From Epiperipatus broadwayi (Eukaryota; Onychophora; Udeonychophora; Euonychophora; Peripatidae): a stretch of DNA of 64,000 bases. The notes under the pieces were generated by a model. It was not told where the DNA came from, did not search any database, and worked only from the letters and a program-made list of their open reading frames with translations. Shown here in pieces: positions 1 to 10,789 of the stretch. Each line of letters opens with the position of its first letter. Position 1 is the stretch's first letter. The DNA lies in contig JAQFVV010000032.1 of the NCBI GenBank assembly GCA_028023455.1, forward strand, positions 374,001 through 438,000, written 5' to 3'. The translations under genes were made by a program, and so were the position numbers.

Positions 1-1027
1 ATTCCTGTTTAAAGTTCAAAATAAGATTTTGTTGTGTTGTTACGCGTGTGTGTGTGCATATATTCATTTATTATTATTAGCGTGTATGTTTTTATAATCT
101 TAGTCTTTCAAATAATTTTTTTAGATGTTATTTTGCTTCTTTGTATTATTATATTATGTATCTTTGATTTCATTAACTGCTACTAATTGCCAAAACAAAA
201 ATAATTACTTTTATTTTTTTTGAAAATCGATATTTTTTTTGTTTATTTTAAAGATTTAAAATGATTTTATTTAATTTACGATGTATTTTTTAAGTATATT
301 TTTAAAAATGATATTTTCATGTAAAAACGAGATATTTAATTACTATCTGTTATTATTTTTAATAATAATAAATTTAAATTTTGAAAGATAAAAAAAATAA
401 AATGAAATCATTCGAACATATTTATTCAATATTTTGAATATGAAATTTTATATTATTTAACTCTAAAATTAAAATTGATTTAGATATATAAAGTTGATCC
501 TTTATGGTTCGATGCAGTGATAGAGTAGAAAACTTTTGAGTTTTATGAGTCACGGATTTCAGCTCCATCATTCCCGTGCTTGAACTTATTAGGAATTTTT
601 GAGCAATAACCATTCGATTTTTTATATTATTTTTAAAATAAGTATTATAAATTTGACATTTTTATTTTTGATTTTTATTTGTCTCTTCTCTTAATTAAAG
701 AAACTGCTTATAAGGTTTAGCTCAATGGTAGAAGGATTATTTTAAGAAATAAAACAACACTGGATCAATTTCTAGATGCAGACAAAAAAAATTTCGTTTT
801 GGTTAATTGAATGAAACTACTGTGCTCAAACCTCATGGTTTCTGAGGAAATAAATAATCATAGCAAATAACTTGTCACTGAAAGTTAAACAAACGATGAT
901 ATATCTGCATTTTTAAGACTTGGATACCTTAGAAGCTGGGCAATATTCTGCTTGTATTATAATATGCTTATTGCTATTTTTCAATATATATATATAATAT
1001 GTAATATTGTCTATACTAAAGTTAATG
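1..1027. other. Unassigned AT-rich sequence
   Basis: No coding frame, element or ribozyme motif is recognised here apart from a tRNA-like stretch near 712-785 (listed separately). A short TA run lies at about 985-998. Confidence 0.5.
712..785 (+). pseudogene. tRNA-like remnant with A-box and weak B-box
   Basis: The stretch holds TTTAGCTCAATGGTAGAAG, a close match to a tRNA D-arm/A-box, and about 40 bases on GGATCAATTTC, a degenerate match to the T-arm/B-box. The acceptor ends do not pair convincingly, so it is read as a dead tRNA or the head of a tRNA-derived SINE rather than a working tRNA. No repeat partner with the same head was seen in the window. Confidence 0.3.
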
Positions 1028-1291
1028 TATTATAAGTGACTTGAACTCAGGCTTAGACATATTAAAATCCTATATGTGATAGGTCAGACAGATTTATTTA
1101 AGATCAACCTGGATATGACAATAATATTGGTATCAACAAGTGGCTTTGCATCTTTCATCCTCAGATTTTCAATGATATAGATGACTGAAGAGTTGAAGAG
1201 TGGAGAAGATTGAAGCTTGTCCATTAAAGTTTAAAGATTTGTTATCTTAATATAAACTGAGCAGTGAATGTATATATGTATAGAAGATGGT

Positions 1292-1346
1292 GTTCTGAAT
1301 CAACTGATGAGTGCTGGTTCAACATGAAATATGTATATTGAAGATC
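1292..1346 (+). ncRNA. Hammerhead ribozyme, HH-A copy 1
   Basis: The core CTGATGA lies at 1304-1310 and GAAA at 1326-1329. Helix II is GTGCTG/CAACAT closed by a GTT loop, with one wobble and one mismatch. Helix III is the near-palindrome ATATGTAT (1329-1336) with predicted cleavage after A1337. Helix I pairs TCAA (1300-1303) with TTGA (1338-1341), then after an internal loop GTTC with GATC (1343-1346). All invariant core residues are present. Without a helix III loop such motifs usually act as dimers. Confidence 0.8.
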
Positions 1347-1739
1347 ATTGATCATTTTCACATGTATATCAGTTGTATAAAAAAGATGGATTGGATAGCT
1401 GTGGGTAGTTTGAAAGACTGAGTTTAAGTCCATTATAATTACATTCAGTTTAGTATGGAAAATATACATGTATTTAAATATTACATATCCAGCCTGTATT
1501 ATGGTCATATTTCTTCTGAATAATTAAATGGACTTATTAAGATCCTATGTGTGAGAGGTCAGATTGATTTAAAGTCATCTTGGGTATGACCAGAATATTA
1601 GCATCAACAAGAACTTTGATGATATGCATGACTGAAGAGTTGGAGAGTGAAGAAGATTGAAGCTTGCCCATTAAGGTTTAAAGATTTGCTATCATAATAT
1701 AAATGTGAGTAGTGATTGTATACATGTGCATGAGCTGGT

Positions 1740-1794
1740 GATCTGGACCAACTGTTGAGTGCTAGTTCAGCATGAAATATGTATATTGGAGATC
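1740..1794 (+). ncRNA. Hammerhead ribozyme, HH-A copy 2, core mutated
   Basis: Helix I is perfect: GATC (1740-1743) with GATC (1791-1794) distally and CCAA (1748-1751) with TTGG (1786-1789) next to the core, separated by an internal loop. The core reads CTGTTGA (1752-1758), so invariant A6 is replaced by T and this copy is probably inactive. Helix II is GTGCTA/CAGCAT with one mismatch, and GAAA and the ATATGTAT helix III are kept. Confidence 0.7.
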
Positions 1795-1898
1795 ATTGAT
1801 CTTTTTCATATGTATGTGGTCCTGTGAAGCAGTTGTATAAAAAGTTGGATTGAATAGCTATAGGGAGTTTGAAAGTATGAGTTCAAGTCCTTTATAAT

Positions 1899-3464
<1,566 letters not shown>

Positions 3465-3634
3465 TTAAATTAACTTTAAGCCAATAAACATCACATGACC
3501 ACCATTTCTTATGCTTACTTATAACTGTTTTAAAACAGGCAAAACTCACTATACGTATTGCCAAACACAGCAAGCTAGAGCAATCAACGGATACCAAGAT
3601 GCTTGTGCATAAAATCCCCATCTAGTGCCTACTC

Positions 3635-3693
3635 ATCCAATATCCCCAGACTAGTTTCTGGCTTGTGGCCCCCATCAGTGAGGAGCCTTGGAT
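3635..3693 (-). ncRNA. Hammerhead ribozyme, HH-R1 inverted-arm copy
   Basis: Read on the minus strand, helix I is ATCCAA...TCCTCA pairing with TGGGGA...TTGGAT. The core is CTGATGG (A9 changed to G), helix II is GGC/GCC with an ACA loop, then GAAA and the palindrome ACTAGT followed by the predicted cleavage base C. The A9 change probably weakens activity. Confidence 0.7.
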
Positions 3694-3978
3694 CTGACAG
3701 CACTGCATAAGAAGTGGTGGTCATGTGATGTTTATTGGCTTAAAATCAATCCTGCCTAATAAGATAGTGGTGGCTATGGTTATTAAAGAACCAAAGATAC
3801 CAAAATGTATGAGTACTGAACTGAGTTCAGACCCATATGACTACATAAGCTGGTGGGCTTGGATTGAAAACATTAAGGTGTTTCAGTTTAAGATTCATAG
3901 TTTTGTAGTTAAGTGGAGATAAAAGGTGGCTGCTAGAGGGTTGCATTAGATCCTAAGATCTAGGTGCAGTGTTCTCAG

Positions 3979-4037
3979 ATCCAAGGCTCTTCACTGATGA
4001 AAGCCACAAGCCAGAAACTAGTCTGGGGATATTGGAT
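3979..4037 (+). ncRNA. Hammerhead ribozyme, HH-R1 plus copy
   Basis: CTGATGA is at 3994-4000, GAAA at 4014-4017, helix III is ACTAGT at 4017-4022 and predicted cleavage follows C4023. Helix I has a proximal block, 3988-3993 with 4024-4029 (two G-U pairs), and a distal block ATCCAA (3979-3984) with TTGGAT (4032-4037), separated by an internal loop. Helix II is shortened here relative to the 14.6-kb copy, which reads GGCT/AGCC with an ACA loop. Confidence 0.8.
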
Positions 4038-4985
4038 GAGTAGGCACTAGATGGGAATTTTATGCACAAGCCTTCTGGCATCCATTGATTACTTTAGCTT
4101 GCTGAGTGTGGCAATATGCATAGTGTTTTGCTTTTAAATTAATTTTAAATGGATTTTTACGCTTAAATTTTTGATTTTGTATTTCTGATGGTTGATAAAT
4201 TTGCTCTAAACCCAGTAGTTCCAATTTTTGTTCTTCAAAATCTTAGGATTCTAACTGTAAAATTTGGAGCTTTAATATTATCAATTATTTTTATTTCTTC
4301 TATAATTTTGTGGAGTTAATTTATTTTCCTTTCAAATTGTCTTTTTTGTCTTCTCTTTCTGTCATCATATTTTTTTATGTTGCAAAATATTTTTTATTAT
4401 ATGTACTGAACATTTCCACCACTTTTTCAATGATTCTTATAAAATTGAAATTTTTATTATTTACAATACCAACATTGATTTTAGATTTTCTCTTATTATT
4501 TTTTATCTATGCTTATTAAAAAAAAAAATAGATGTTGATGAAATATACCATTAATTCTTATACAATGCATTTTAGAAATTATCTTTAATATTTTGTGTGC
4601 ATTTAAAGTGTATTCACTTTTTATATCTGAAGATCTCAATGTCAATTCACTTTTTACATTTTATCCATTTTTTTATCACTTTCAATTACATTTTCTTGGG
4701 TACCTTGGTTTGCCATATCAAAATCTTACTTTTGTATATTTTTATATCTCTCTTATTAGTTCATTGAACTTTGATTATCATATTTTTTTCCAAATCTTCA
4801 TATTCTGCCTTTCATTATTTCATGATTAAATTAAAATTGCTGATATATTTTTTATATATTCTGTATTTGATATATGTCTTTTCTTTTAATTCTTACTTTA
4901 TTAATGTCTTTTTTACTTTCTTTTTTAAAATGTTATTTTTTATATATTTTTCTATCTTTTTTTATGTTCTAGACTATTTATTTTG

Positions 4986-5521
4986 GATATTATCATTATG
5001 CATCTTGGAGGTTATTTGTCTTTTGTTGTATTTATTTATATGAATTTAAAAAGAATGGGGAAGTTTGTAGGTTGTTTAATATATCTATAAAGATATTACA
5101 CGTGGGAAAAAGAAAGGTGAATAACTCCATGTGTATGTATGTTTAAAATCAAAACATCAGATATATTAATCTTTAACTGAGGTTTAAAGTTTATATCTGT
5201 GCTAGAGATAAACTCTAGTTTAGAAAATGATTAGTAATAATCATGATTGTATTTATCTATGGTGGATGATGTCAAAGTTGTGAGTGGAGTGAGTTTGTCA
5301 ATGGTAAATAAAAATGTAACATTTTAATATAGATAAATATTCTTCATATAATAAAAATATATATGGGAGATAGTGACCTGAGCCAACTGATGAGTACTGG
5401 TTCAGCATGAAATGCATTTTGGGGATCATTTGTCTTTTATTGTTTCTTTATTTATATGAATTTAAAAACAATGGGGAAATATAAAGGACGTTTAATATAT
5501 CTTTAAAGATATTATCATTAT
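4986..5521 (+). mobile_element. HH-A element with exact 14-bp target-site duplication
   Basis: GATATTATCATTAT occurs at 4986-4999 and again at 5508-5521, enclosing about 508 bp. The insert begins within hammerhead helix III (ATGCATC then TTGG at 5005), runs through one full unit of about 415 bp to the intact hammerhead near 5375-5427, and continues about 85 bp into the next unit; 5005-5095 is repeated at 5419-5507. It is thus a 1.2-mer whose left end sits at the ribozyme cleavage region, as expected if the template was a multimeric or circular RNA. Confidence 0.8.
5375..5427 (+). ncRNA. Hammerhead ribozyme, HH-A copy in the TSD-flanked element
   Basis: CTGATGA is at 5387-5393. Helix II is GTACTG/CAGCAT with a GTT loop. 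GAAA is at 5409-5412, and helix III is the perfect palindrome ATGCAT (5412-5417) with predicted cleavage after T5418. Helix I pairs CCAA (5383-5386) with TTGG (5419-5422) and, beyond an internal loop, GACC with GATC with one mismatch. All invariant core bases are present. Confidence 0.8.
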
Positions 5522-6432
5522 CTATTTCACTTGATTTGCTAGTTTATTTATTTTTAAATTTCTTCATATTGTAGGCCTTCTACTTTCAATTTTTTTATAT
5601 TTTTTGGTTTCAACTTTTATATTCATTTTAGATTTCTAATTCTTATATTCATAGTTGTTCTTTCATTCTAGAACTTTATCAATCAGTTATATTTTATTTT
5701 CTATTATTTGTGCTGTATCTTTTATAGTTTGTTATTATTGTTGTACTAGTTGTATTATATCTTTGACTTATTGAGTATGCATTGCATTCAATCTTTTTTC
5801 TTTTGTTGTCTTTTATCTGCTGTATTTGATTTTGTAGCATTTTGTAATTTGTTAAATCAATTGGTTAGTATTCTCATTTCTTTTATTTCCTCAGTTGATT
5901 TATTACCATACTGTCAATTTTATAAGTTGCTATTCTTGGCTGCACTTCTCCTAGTAGGTTTACTATTTCATCATCAATTATTTCCAGTTTTTCATTTTTT
6001 TCTTTTGGAGATTTTTTTATATTTTACCTTACTATAAGTTCATCTTTCTGTTGTTCCATCTTATTTAGGGATTAAAAAAAATCTCACCTAATAATTTATG
6101 TGAGTTAGTTTGTTTCTTTATTATGGTGATTGATGTTTCCTTTTATGTTCAATATCATGTTGATCTCTGATTGATGAATTTGTTACTTCATTTTGATTTC
6201 TTCAGCATTGTTTTTTGTACATAGATTTTTATGTCTTCTGTTGGAGTTATTATTTATATTTTAAATTTAACTTATATCTTTTAACCATCTTTATATTAAG
6301 TCTATCAAAAAAATGTAATTCAATTATATACTAGATAACATTTGGAAAAGATATATAGTTCCCAAAATTGAATGTTATATCTCAGATTATATTCAATTAA
6401 GTGACTGTGTTTTTATTAGTTCTTTCAGTTTT

Positions 6433-6547
6433 GGGTTTATTCAGATCTTTTAAAGATGGTTTATTCAAATCTCTTAGAATTGATTTATTGAGGTCTTTCA
6501 AGATTGATTTATTCAAGATTTTCAAACCGATTTATTCAAGTCATATG
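6433..6547. repeat. 24-bp minisatellite, about 4.5 units
   Basis: Units begin with GGTTTATTC or GATTTATT at about 6433, 6458, 6481, 6505 and 6529, giving a period of 23-25 bp with diverged copies. Confidence 0.7.
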
Positions 6548-7274
6548 TTAAGTCACTAATAAAACAAAATTTACTATGTAAGAGTAATTCGACCCTCTCC
6601 TGAGTATATATCAAAGAAACGTTTTTCCATTACATGATAATCAGCTTCTTCCATATAAAACTTATATATTATTTACTTATAGAATAAAAGCAAAATGGAA
6701 ATTATTTTATCTATTTGGCAATTAATCATGAATTTCTTCCAGATTGTAATACTTATAAATGGAAGTTGGAGATATGACACCAGATTAAGATGTTTAAATT
6801 CACAGAAGTTTAAATAAATATCATTAAAGAGGCAAATATAACATACTGTAAATTAAATTAATAATAATCATTTAAAAACATTCAAACTCTAATGCTATTT
6901 GTTATTATTTAGATAATAAACACAATTTCATACAATCTAGATAGCTTATGAATAAAATTCAGTTGATAACACCTGAAGCTTATCTATATTACAAATCTTC
7001 AATCTGTTATCAAGGTAACTAATATAAGTTATTTCATCTTTCATACTGATCCAAGAACTTAATATAGACAATTATATAAATAATAATGAATAGCAAAGGT
7101 TTTGAAAGTTTTAAAAAATTTATTACTAAGATTTAGACCAGAATGAAAGGTGAAATCCATATTTTATTAATAGAAGTTGCCTTGAAACAAATTGAAGATT
7201 TATGATGTAGGTAGTCTAGGGTTATATATCAAGTGATTTACATTTATGATTGTGTCTAGGTTTGTGCAAAATCA
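6548..7274. other. Unassigned AT-rich sequence
   Basis: No recognisable element or coding frame. Confidence 0.45.
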
Positions 7275-7680
7275 CGTTTAGTATTACTTATAGATCTGAA
7301 AAGCAATGCAGAGACTTCAGACAAATCAATAAAAAATGAGGAGATATATATTCACAGTAATAGGAAGAGATTGAAGATAAAATGTGTGGATGAGAGAACA
7401 AATTTTATCATTGATATTATTAAAAAAATTAAGAGATTGAAATGTATATGGGTTGCACATATTGCTAGAAGATATGAATAGTTGTTTTCTTGAAGTTTAA
7501 AATTGGATCCAAAGAAATGTAAAAACTTTAGTAAAAAACCCACATGGAAGATGTGAATGAAATAAAGAAGTTTGTGGTACAATGTAGATAAGGGAGGCTA
7601 TAAATCAAAGAGACTGGATTAAACTTTTAAAGACCTTCAATTGCAATCAATCAATAATGATTGGAAAATATGATATATTG
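7275..7680 (+). pseudogene. RTE-type LINE 3' fragment (copy G)
   Basis: The plus strand encodes, with frameshifts and stops, peptides matching the C-terminus of RTE copies B and C, including the stretch around NRKRLKIKCVDERTNFI and IKRLKCIWVAHIARRYE. Copy B at about 40490-40770 has the same DNA order. Nothing of the endonuclease or RT core is present, so this is a 5'-truncated dead copy. Confidence 0.65.
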
Positions 7681-8100
7681 AAATGGTCAACTTATATTAT
7701 TATTATGAAAGTGTAATTTTAGTATGTAAATTTTAAAAATTTACAATAAAATATGATAATTACAGTTAAAAGTTAGAAAATGGGGAGATAATAATGATTA
7801 TAATAATAAGCATAATAAATTGCAATTCCTTAACTGTAATAATTATAGATTGATGTTGTTAATATTTAAATTACAATCTCTGCTTTTTGTTTTTTTGTGT
7901 GTTTAAATAAAATTTTAAAATCAAAAATCTATATACTTCTATCAAATAAATTTCCTTCAAATTTTATACATTTTAGAAATTGCTGTTAATGCCACATAGC
8001 AATAAAATATTTTAAAATAGTGAAATTATTTATCATGAATCAAATTTCAATTACATTGATGTCAGTTCAGTAAGTTTTCAATAGTATACATGAGAGGCTG

Positions 8101-8102
<2 letters not shown>
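7681..8102. other. Unassigned AT-rich sequence
   Basis: No recognisable element or coding frame. Confidence 0.45.

Positions 8103-8143
<41 letters not shown>
8103..8143. repeat. (TA)n microsatellite
   Basis: TA tract just left of the HH-B palindrome; shorter TA runs at 8178-8191 and 8571-8601 lie close to its two sides. Confidence 0.9.
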
Positions 8144-8145
<2 letters not shown>

Positions 8146-8311
8146 GTAATAATAACAAGTCAGATGTCACATGACTTATATATATATATAGCTTGCACTT
8201 ACAAATATGTAAACTTAAGAGTGTGCTAATAACTCTAAACAAGCTTTTTTTTTTTTATTTATGATAAATGCTACTACAAGAGAAGGCATTCAAATCATTT
8301 TTATCTTGGAT

Positions 8312-8369
8312 TGTCCCCATCCCCAGACCGGTTTCGACCTATGGGTCTCTTCAGTGAGGAGTTGGGACA
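8312..8369 (-). ncRNA. Hammerhead ribozyme, HH-B, intact
   Basis: This is the cleanest copy. On the minus strand, distal helix I TGTCCC pairs with GGGACA and, past an internal loop (AAC/TG), proximal TCCTCA pairs with TGGGGA including one G-U. The core is CTGAAGA (position 7 is free to vary). Helix II is GACC/GGTC with loop CATA, followed by GAAA, and helix III is the perfect palindrome ACCGGT. The predicted cleavage base is the C complementary to 8326. Every invariant residue is present. Confidence 0.87.
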
Positions 8370-8439
8370 TTAGATCTAAAAAACCAACTCAATTATCTTT
8401 TAGATAAATGCTTTGCTTGAGTTGGTTTTTTAGATCTAA

Positions 8440-8490
8440 TGTCCCAACTCTCCTGAAGAGACATAGGTGAAACCGTCTGGGATGGAGACA
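8440..8490 (+). ncRNA. Hammerhead relic, HH-B right arm
   Basis: The same motif as the left arm but with small deletions: CTGAAGA at 8453-8459, a helix II lacking paired bases, GAAACCGTC in place of GAAACCGGTC, and two bases lost just before the core. Probably inactive. Confidence 0.6.
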
Positions 8491-8567
8491 ATAAGATAAA
8501 ATGATTTGAATGCCTTTGTAGTAGCATTTATCATAAATAAAAAAAGGTTTAGAGTTATTCCTTTAAG

Positions 8568-8595
<28 letters not shown>

Positions 8596-8600
<5 letters not shown>

Positions 8601-10690
8601 ATCAAAAAAGCAAGTTATGTGATATATGACTTGCTTTTTCAATTATTATAATGTTGCTCTTGGGCTTTCATAATGTTATATTTCTGAGGGTACTAATATA
8701 TGTTTTGAGGATTCAGAACCATGTTGATATTTAAATTAGATAGCTGGTTTTGAATACATATACGTGTCTGAAAATTTCAGATTTTTTTAATTAATAGTTA
8801 CATATTAGATAAGTGTTGGCTTTGAGTTGGTATTTTAGATCTAGTGTCTGAATGTCCTAGTGCCTCACTGACATGATCCAATAGCTCAAAACCAGTCTGA
8901 AGATAGGGGTAATTTGAGATAGAGATTTTTAAATGATTTCTCTTGTGGCCCTTACTAATGAAAGCTTATTAGAGCAATTGGTATGCTCCCTATATCATAT
9001 ATTTGTAATACAAGCTTAAAACAAATCATGTGATACATGACTTGCTTTTTTGATTATAATAATTTTGCTCTTGGGATTTTATAATGTTATATTTCTGAGG
9101 TTATTAATATAAGGTAAAGCTGAAGAGTTTTCAGACCCATATAGTTATTTAAGTTACATAGCTGGATTTGAAGACATGTCTGAAAATTTCAGATTTTCTC
9201 TTTAATAGTTACATATTATATAAGTTCTGTTTTTGTGTTGGTATTTTATATATAGTGTCTGAATGCCTAGTACCTCATTTAAGTGAGACAAAAACTCAAA
9301 ACCAGTCTGAGGATAGGGATAATTTTAGATAGAAATTTTTAAATGCTTTTTTCTTGCAGCAGTTATCAATGAAAGCTTGTTTGAGCTAAGGCTCTCTATA
9401 TTACATAACTGTAAAATACAAGCTTAAAACAAGTCACAGGATATATGACTTGCTTTATTGATTATTACTTTTAAGACTGGCTATAACTTGTATTAAATGT
9501 GCCTTGAAATTTATATAGACAAACAATATCTTTATTTTTCCGATGGAGGGACCTCTCAAACCATGACACAAGATAATGACTTTTATAAAGATAAGAGCAG
9601 CCAACTTATCTTTAGCCTAACTTTCCACTTATATAGGCCAATCTGAAGCATTTCTATTTGGGAACATGAAGCTGTTATTGTCTCCACTGTTTAAGTTCAC
9701 TATTTCCTATACAAATTAACATTCGTGAAATCTTGTGATTTACAATGATTCATATTATAATGTTTATACTGGAAATATATAAACTATTGTAGAGTTATAA
9801 TTATTTATTAAGCCCACAGGAAGTATATTGGCCTATATAAAAGTGGAAAGTTAGATTAAAAATAAAATGGCCACTCTTATCTTTATAACAGTTGCTATTT
9901 TGGGTCGTTATTTGAGAGGTCCCTCTATTGGCAAAGTAAAGATATTGCTTGACTATTATAAATTTCAAGGCACATTTGATATATGTTATAGCCTGTATTA
10001 AAAGGATTTACATATATTTTCTGTGCACTTAATAAATAATTATAACTCTACAATAGTTTATATATTTCCAGTTCATAATATTAACTCTTTGTAAATCATA
10101 AGATTTTGCTAATATTAATTTGTATAGGAAATAGTGGACTTAAACAGAAAAGAGAACATCAGCTTCATGCCCCTAAATCATTATGCTTCAGATTGGCCTA
10201 TATAAGTGAAAAGTTATGTTAAAGATAAGATGGCCACTCTTATCTTTTATAAAAGTTGTTATCTTGGGTCATGGTTTGAAAGGTCCCTCTATCAGAAAAA
10301 TAAAGATATTGCTTGACTAGTATAAATTTTAAGGCACATTTGATACAGGTTGTAACTTAACTTAAAAGTATTTACACATATGTCCTGTGTGCTTAATAAA
10401 TAATTATAACTTTATTGACTATTATAATTTGCCCTTGGATCTTTGGGGATGTTATATTGCTGAGGCTATTAATATATGTTGAGGCTTAAGTGCTTTCAGA
10501 CCCATATAGCTATTTAAGGTTAGATAGCTGAATTGAACACATATACATGTATGAACATTTCAGACTTTTTAAATAATAGTTACATATTAGATAAATTCTG
10601 GCATTGACTTGGCATTTTAGAGCCTCACTAAGGTGAGCCAAAAGCTCAAAATGGGTCTGATGATAGGGATAATTCTAGATAGAGATTTTT
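8596..10690 (+). mobile_element. HH-B-related tandem array, about 410-bp monomers, interrupted
   Basis: Three head-to-tail units share the order GTGATAYATGACTTGCTT, TTGCTCTTGG, TCTGAGG, a TTTCAGACCCATATAG block, TAGTTACATATTA, the hammerhead remnant, and a CAAGCTTAAAACA end. Units start near 8604, 9024 and 9432; the third is split by the 942-bp insertion at 9468-10409. Hammerhead remnants lie at about 8855-8912, 9262-9318 and 10612-10668: CCTCACT then GAGC-CAAAA-GCTC (or variants), then AAAACC and GTCTGA. The GAAA is AAAA in all three, consistent with CpG decay of CGAAA, so all appear inactive. Confidence 0.7.
9453..10424. mobile_element. 942-bp foldback insertion with 15-bp target-site duplication
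   Basis: CTTTATTGATTATTA at 9453-9467 and CTTTATTGACTATTA at 10410-10424 flank an insert that splits an HH-B unit, so the boundary is well defined. The first 250 bp and the last 280 bp are inverted copies of each other (for example around ACTTGTATTAAATGTGCCTT and its complement near 10340), and a third copy in the orientation of the right arm fills the middle (about 9830-10050). No ORF. The length of the duplication favours a retroelement over a typical DNA transposon. Confidence 0.7.
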
Positions 10691-10789
10691 AGTTTTCAAA
10701 ATGAACTTTTTTGAGCTTAATAATTGTACAAATGGAATAAAAAATCATGAATACTGATTGATATATATATATATCATTATGACAACTTG

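Larger units (their letters stand above)
3465..4148 (+). mobile_element. HH-R1 ribozyme element with 15-bp target-site duplication
   Basis: The element occupies about 3480-4133. It is bounded by TTAAATTAACTTTAA at 3465-3479 and TTAAATTAATTTTAA at 4134-4148, a 15-bp duplication with one mismatch. The left part (3480 to about 3707) is an inverted copy: 3535-3705 is the reverse complement of 3968-4131, and 3480-3535 the reverse complement of the start of the plus segment. Each arm carries a hammerhead. The 3' end is GTTTTGC. No protein is encoded. TSD length and inverted left part suggest target-primed insertion with twin priming. A second copy lies at 14083-14790. Confidence 0.8.
4149..6432 (-). 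other. Old K/N/E-rich minus-strand frame, possibly gag-like coiled coil
   Basis: Outside the HH-A insertion at 4986-5521 the plus strand is T-rich. Its complement gives broken lysine, asparagine and isoleucine-rich stretches, for example NEKLEIIDDEIVNLLGEV from about 6000 down. The style resembles the N-terminal coil of the ruined gag at 26.4-27.9 kb. Many stops are present and no diagnostic domain can be named, so this may equally be AT-rich non-coding DNA. Hydrophobic plus-strand frames here are taken as shadows. Confidence 0.25.
8222..8560. mobile_element. HH-B ribozyme palindrome
   Basis: Two arms of about 160 bp face each other around a centre near 8405. The left arm (8235-8400) reads on the minus strand what the right arm (8410-8548) reads on the plus strand: a GAGTTGGTTTTTTAGATCTA block, the hammerhead, then a tail towards ATTTATCATAAATAAAAAA. 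The left arm holds an intact hammerhead, the right a decayed one. The unit is homologous to the tandem monomers at 8.6-10.7 kb. Confidence 0.75.

Noticed and set aside
4310-6037. Plus-strand hydrophobic frames that look like membrane proteins
   Set aside because: They are the complement of a T-rich region; the phenylalanine/leucine/tyrosine content is what AT-rich DNA yields, with no conserved domain and an insertion in the middle.
9538-9575. Possible hammerhead in the foldback insertion (CGATGGAGGGACCTCTCAAACCATGAC)
   Set aside because: It has a stem-like GAGGGACCTCTC and an AAAC, but position 9 is G, the G of GAAA is missing, and the bases after it form no palindromic helix III ending in U and a cleavage base. 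All three copies fail in the same way.
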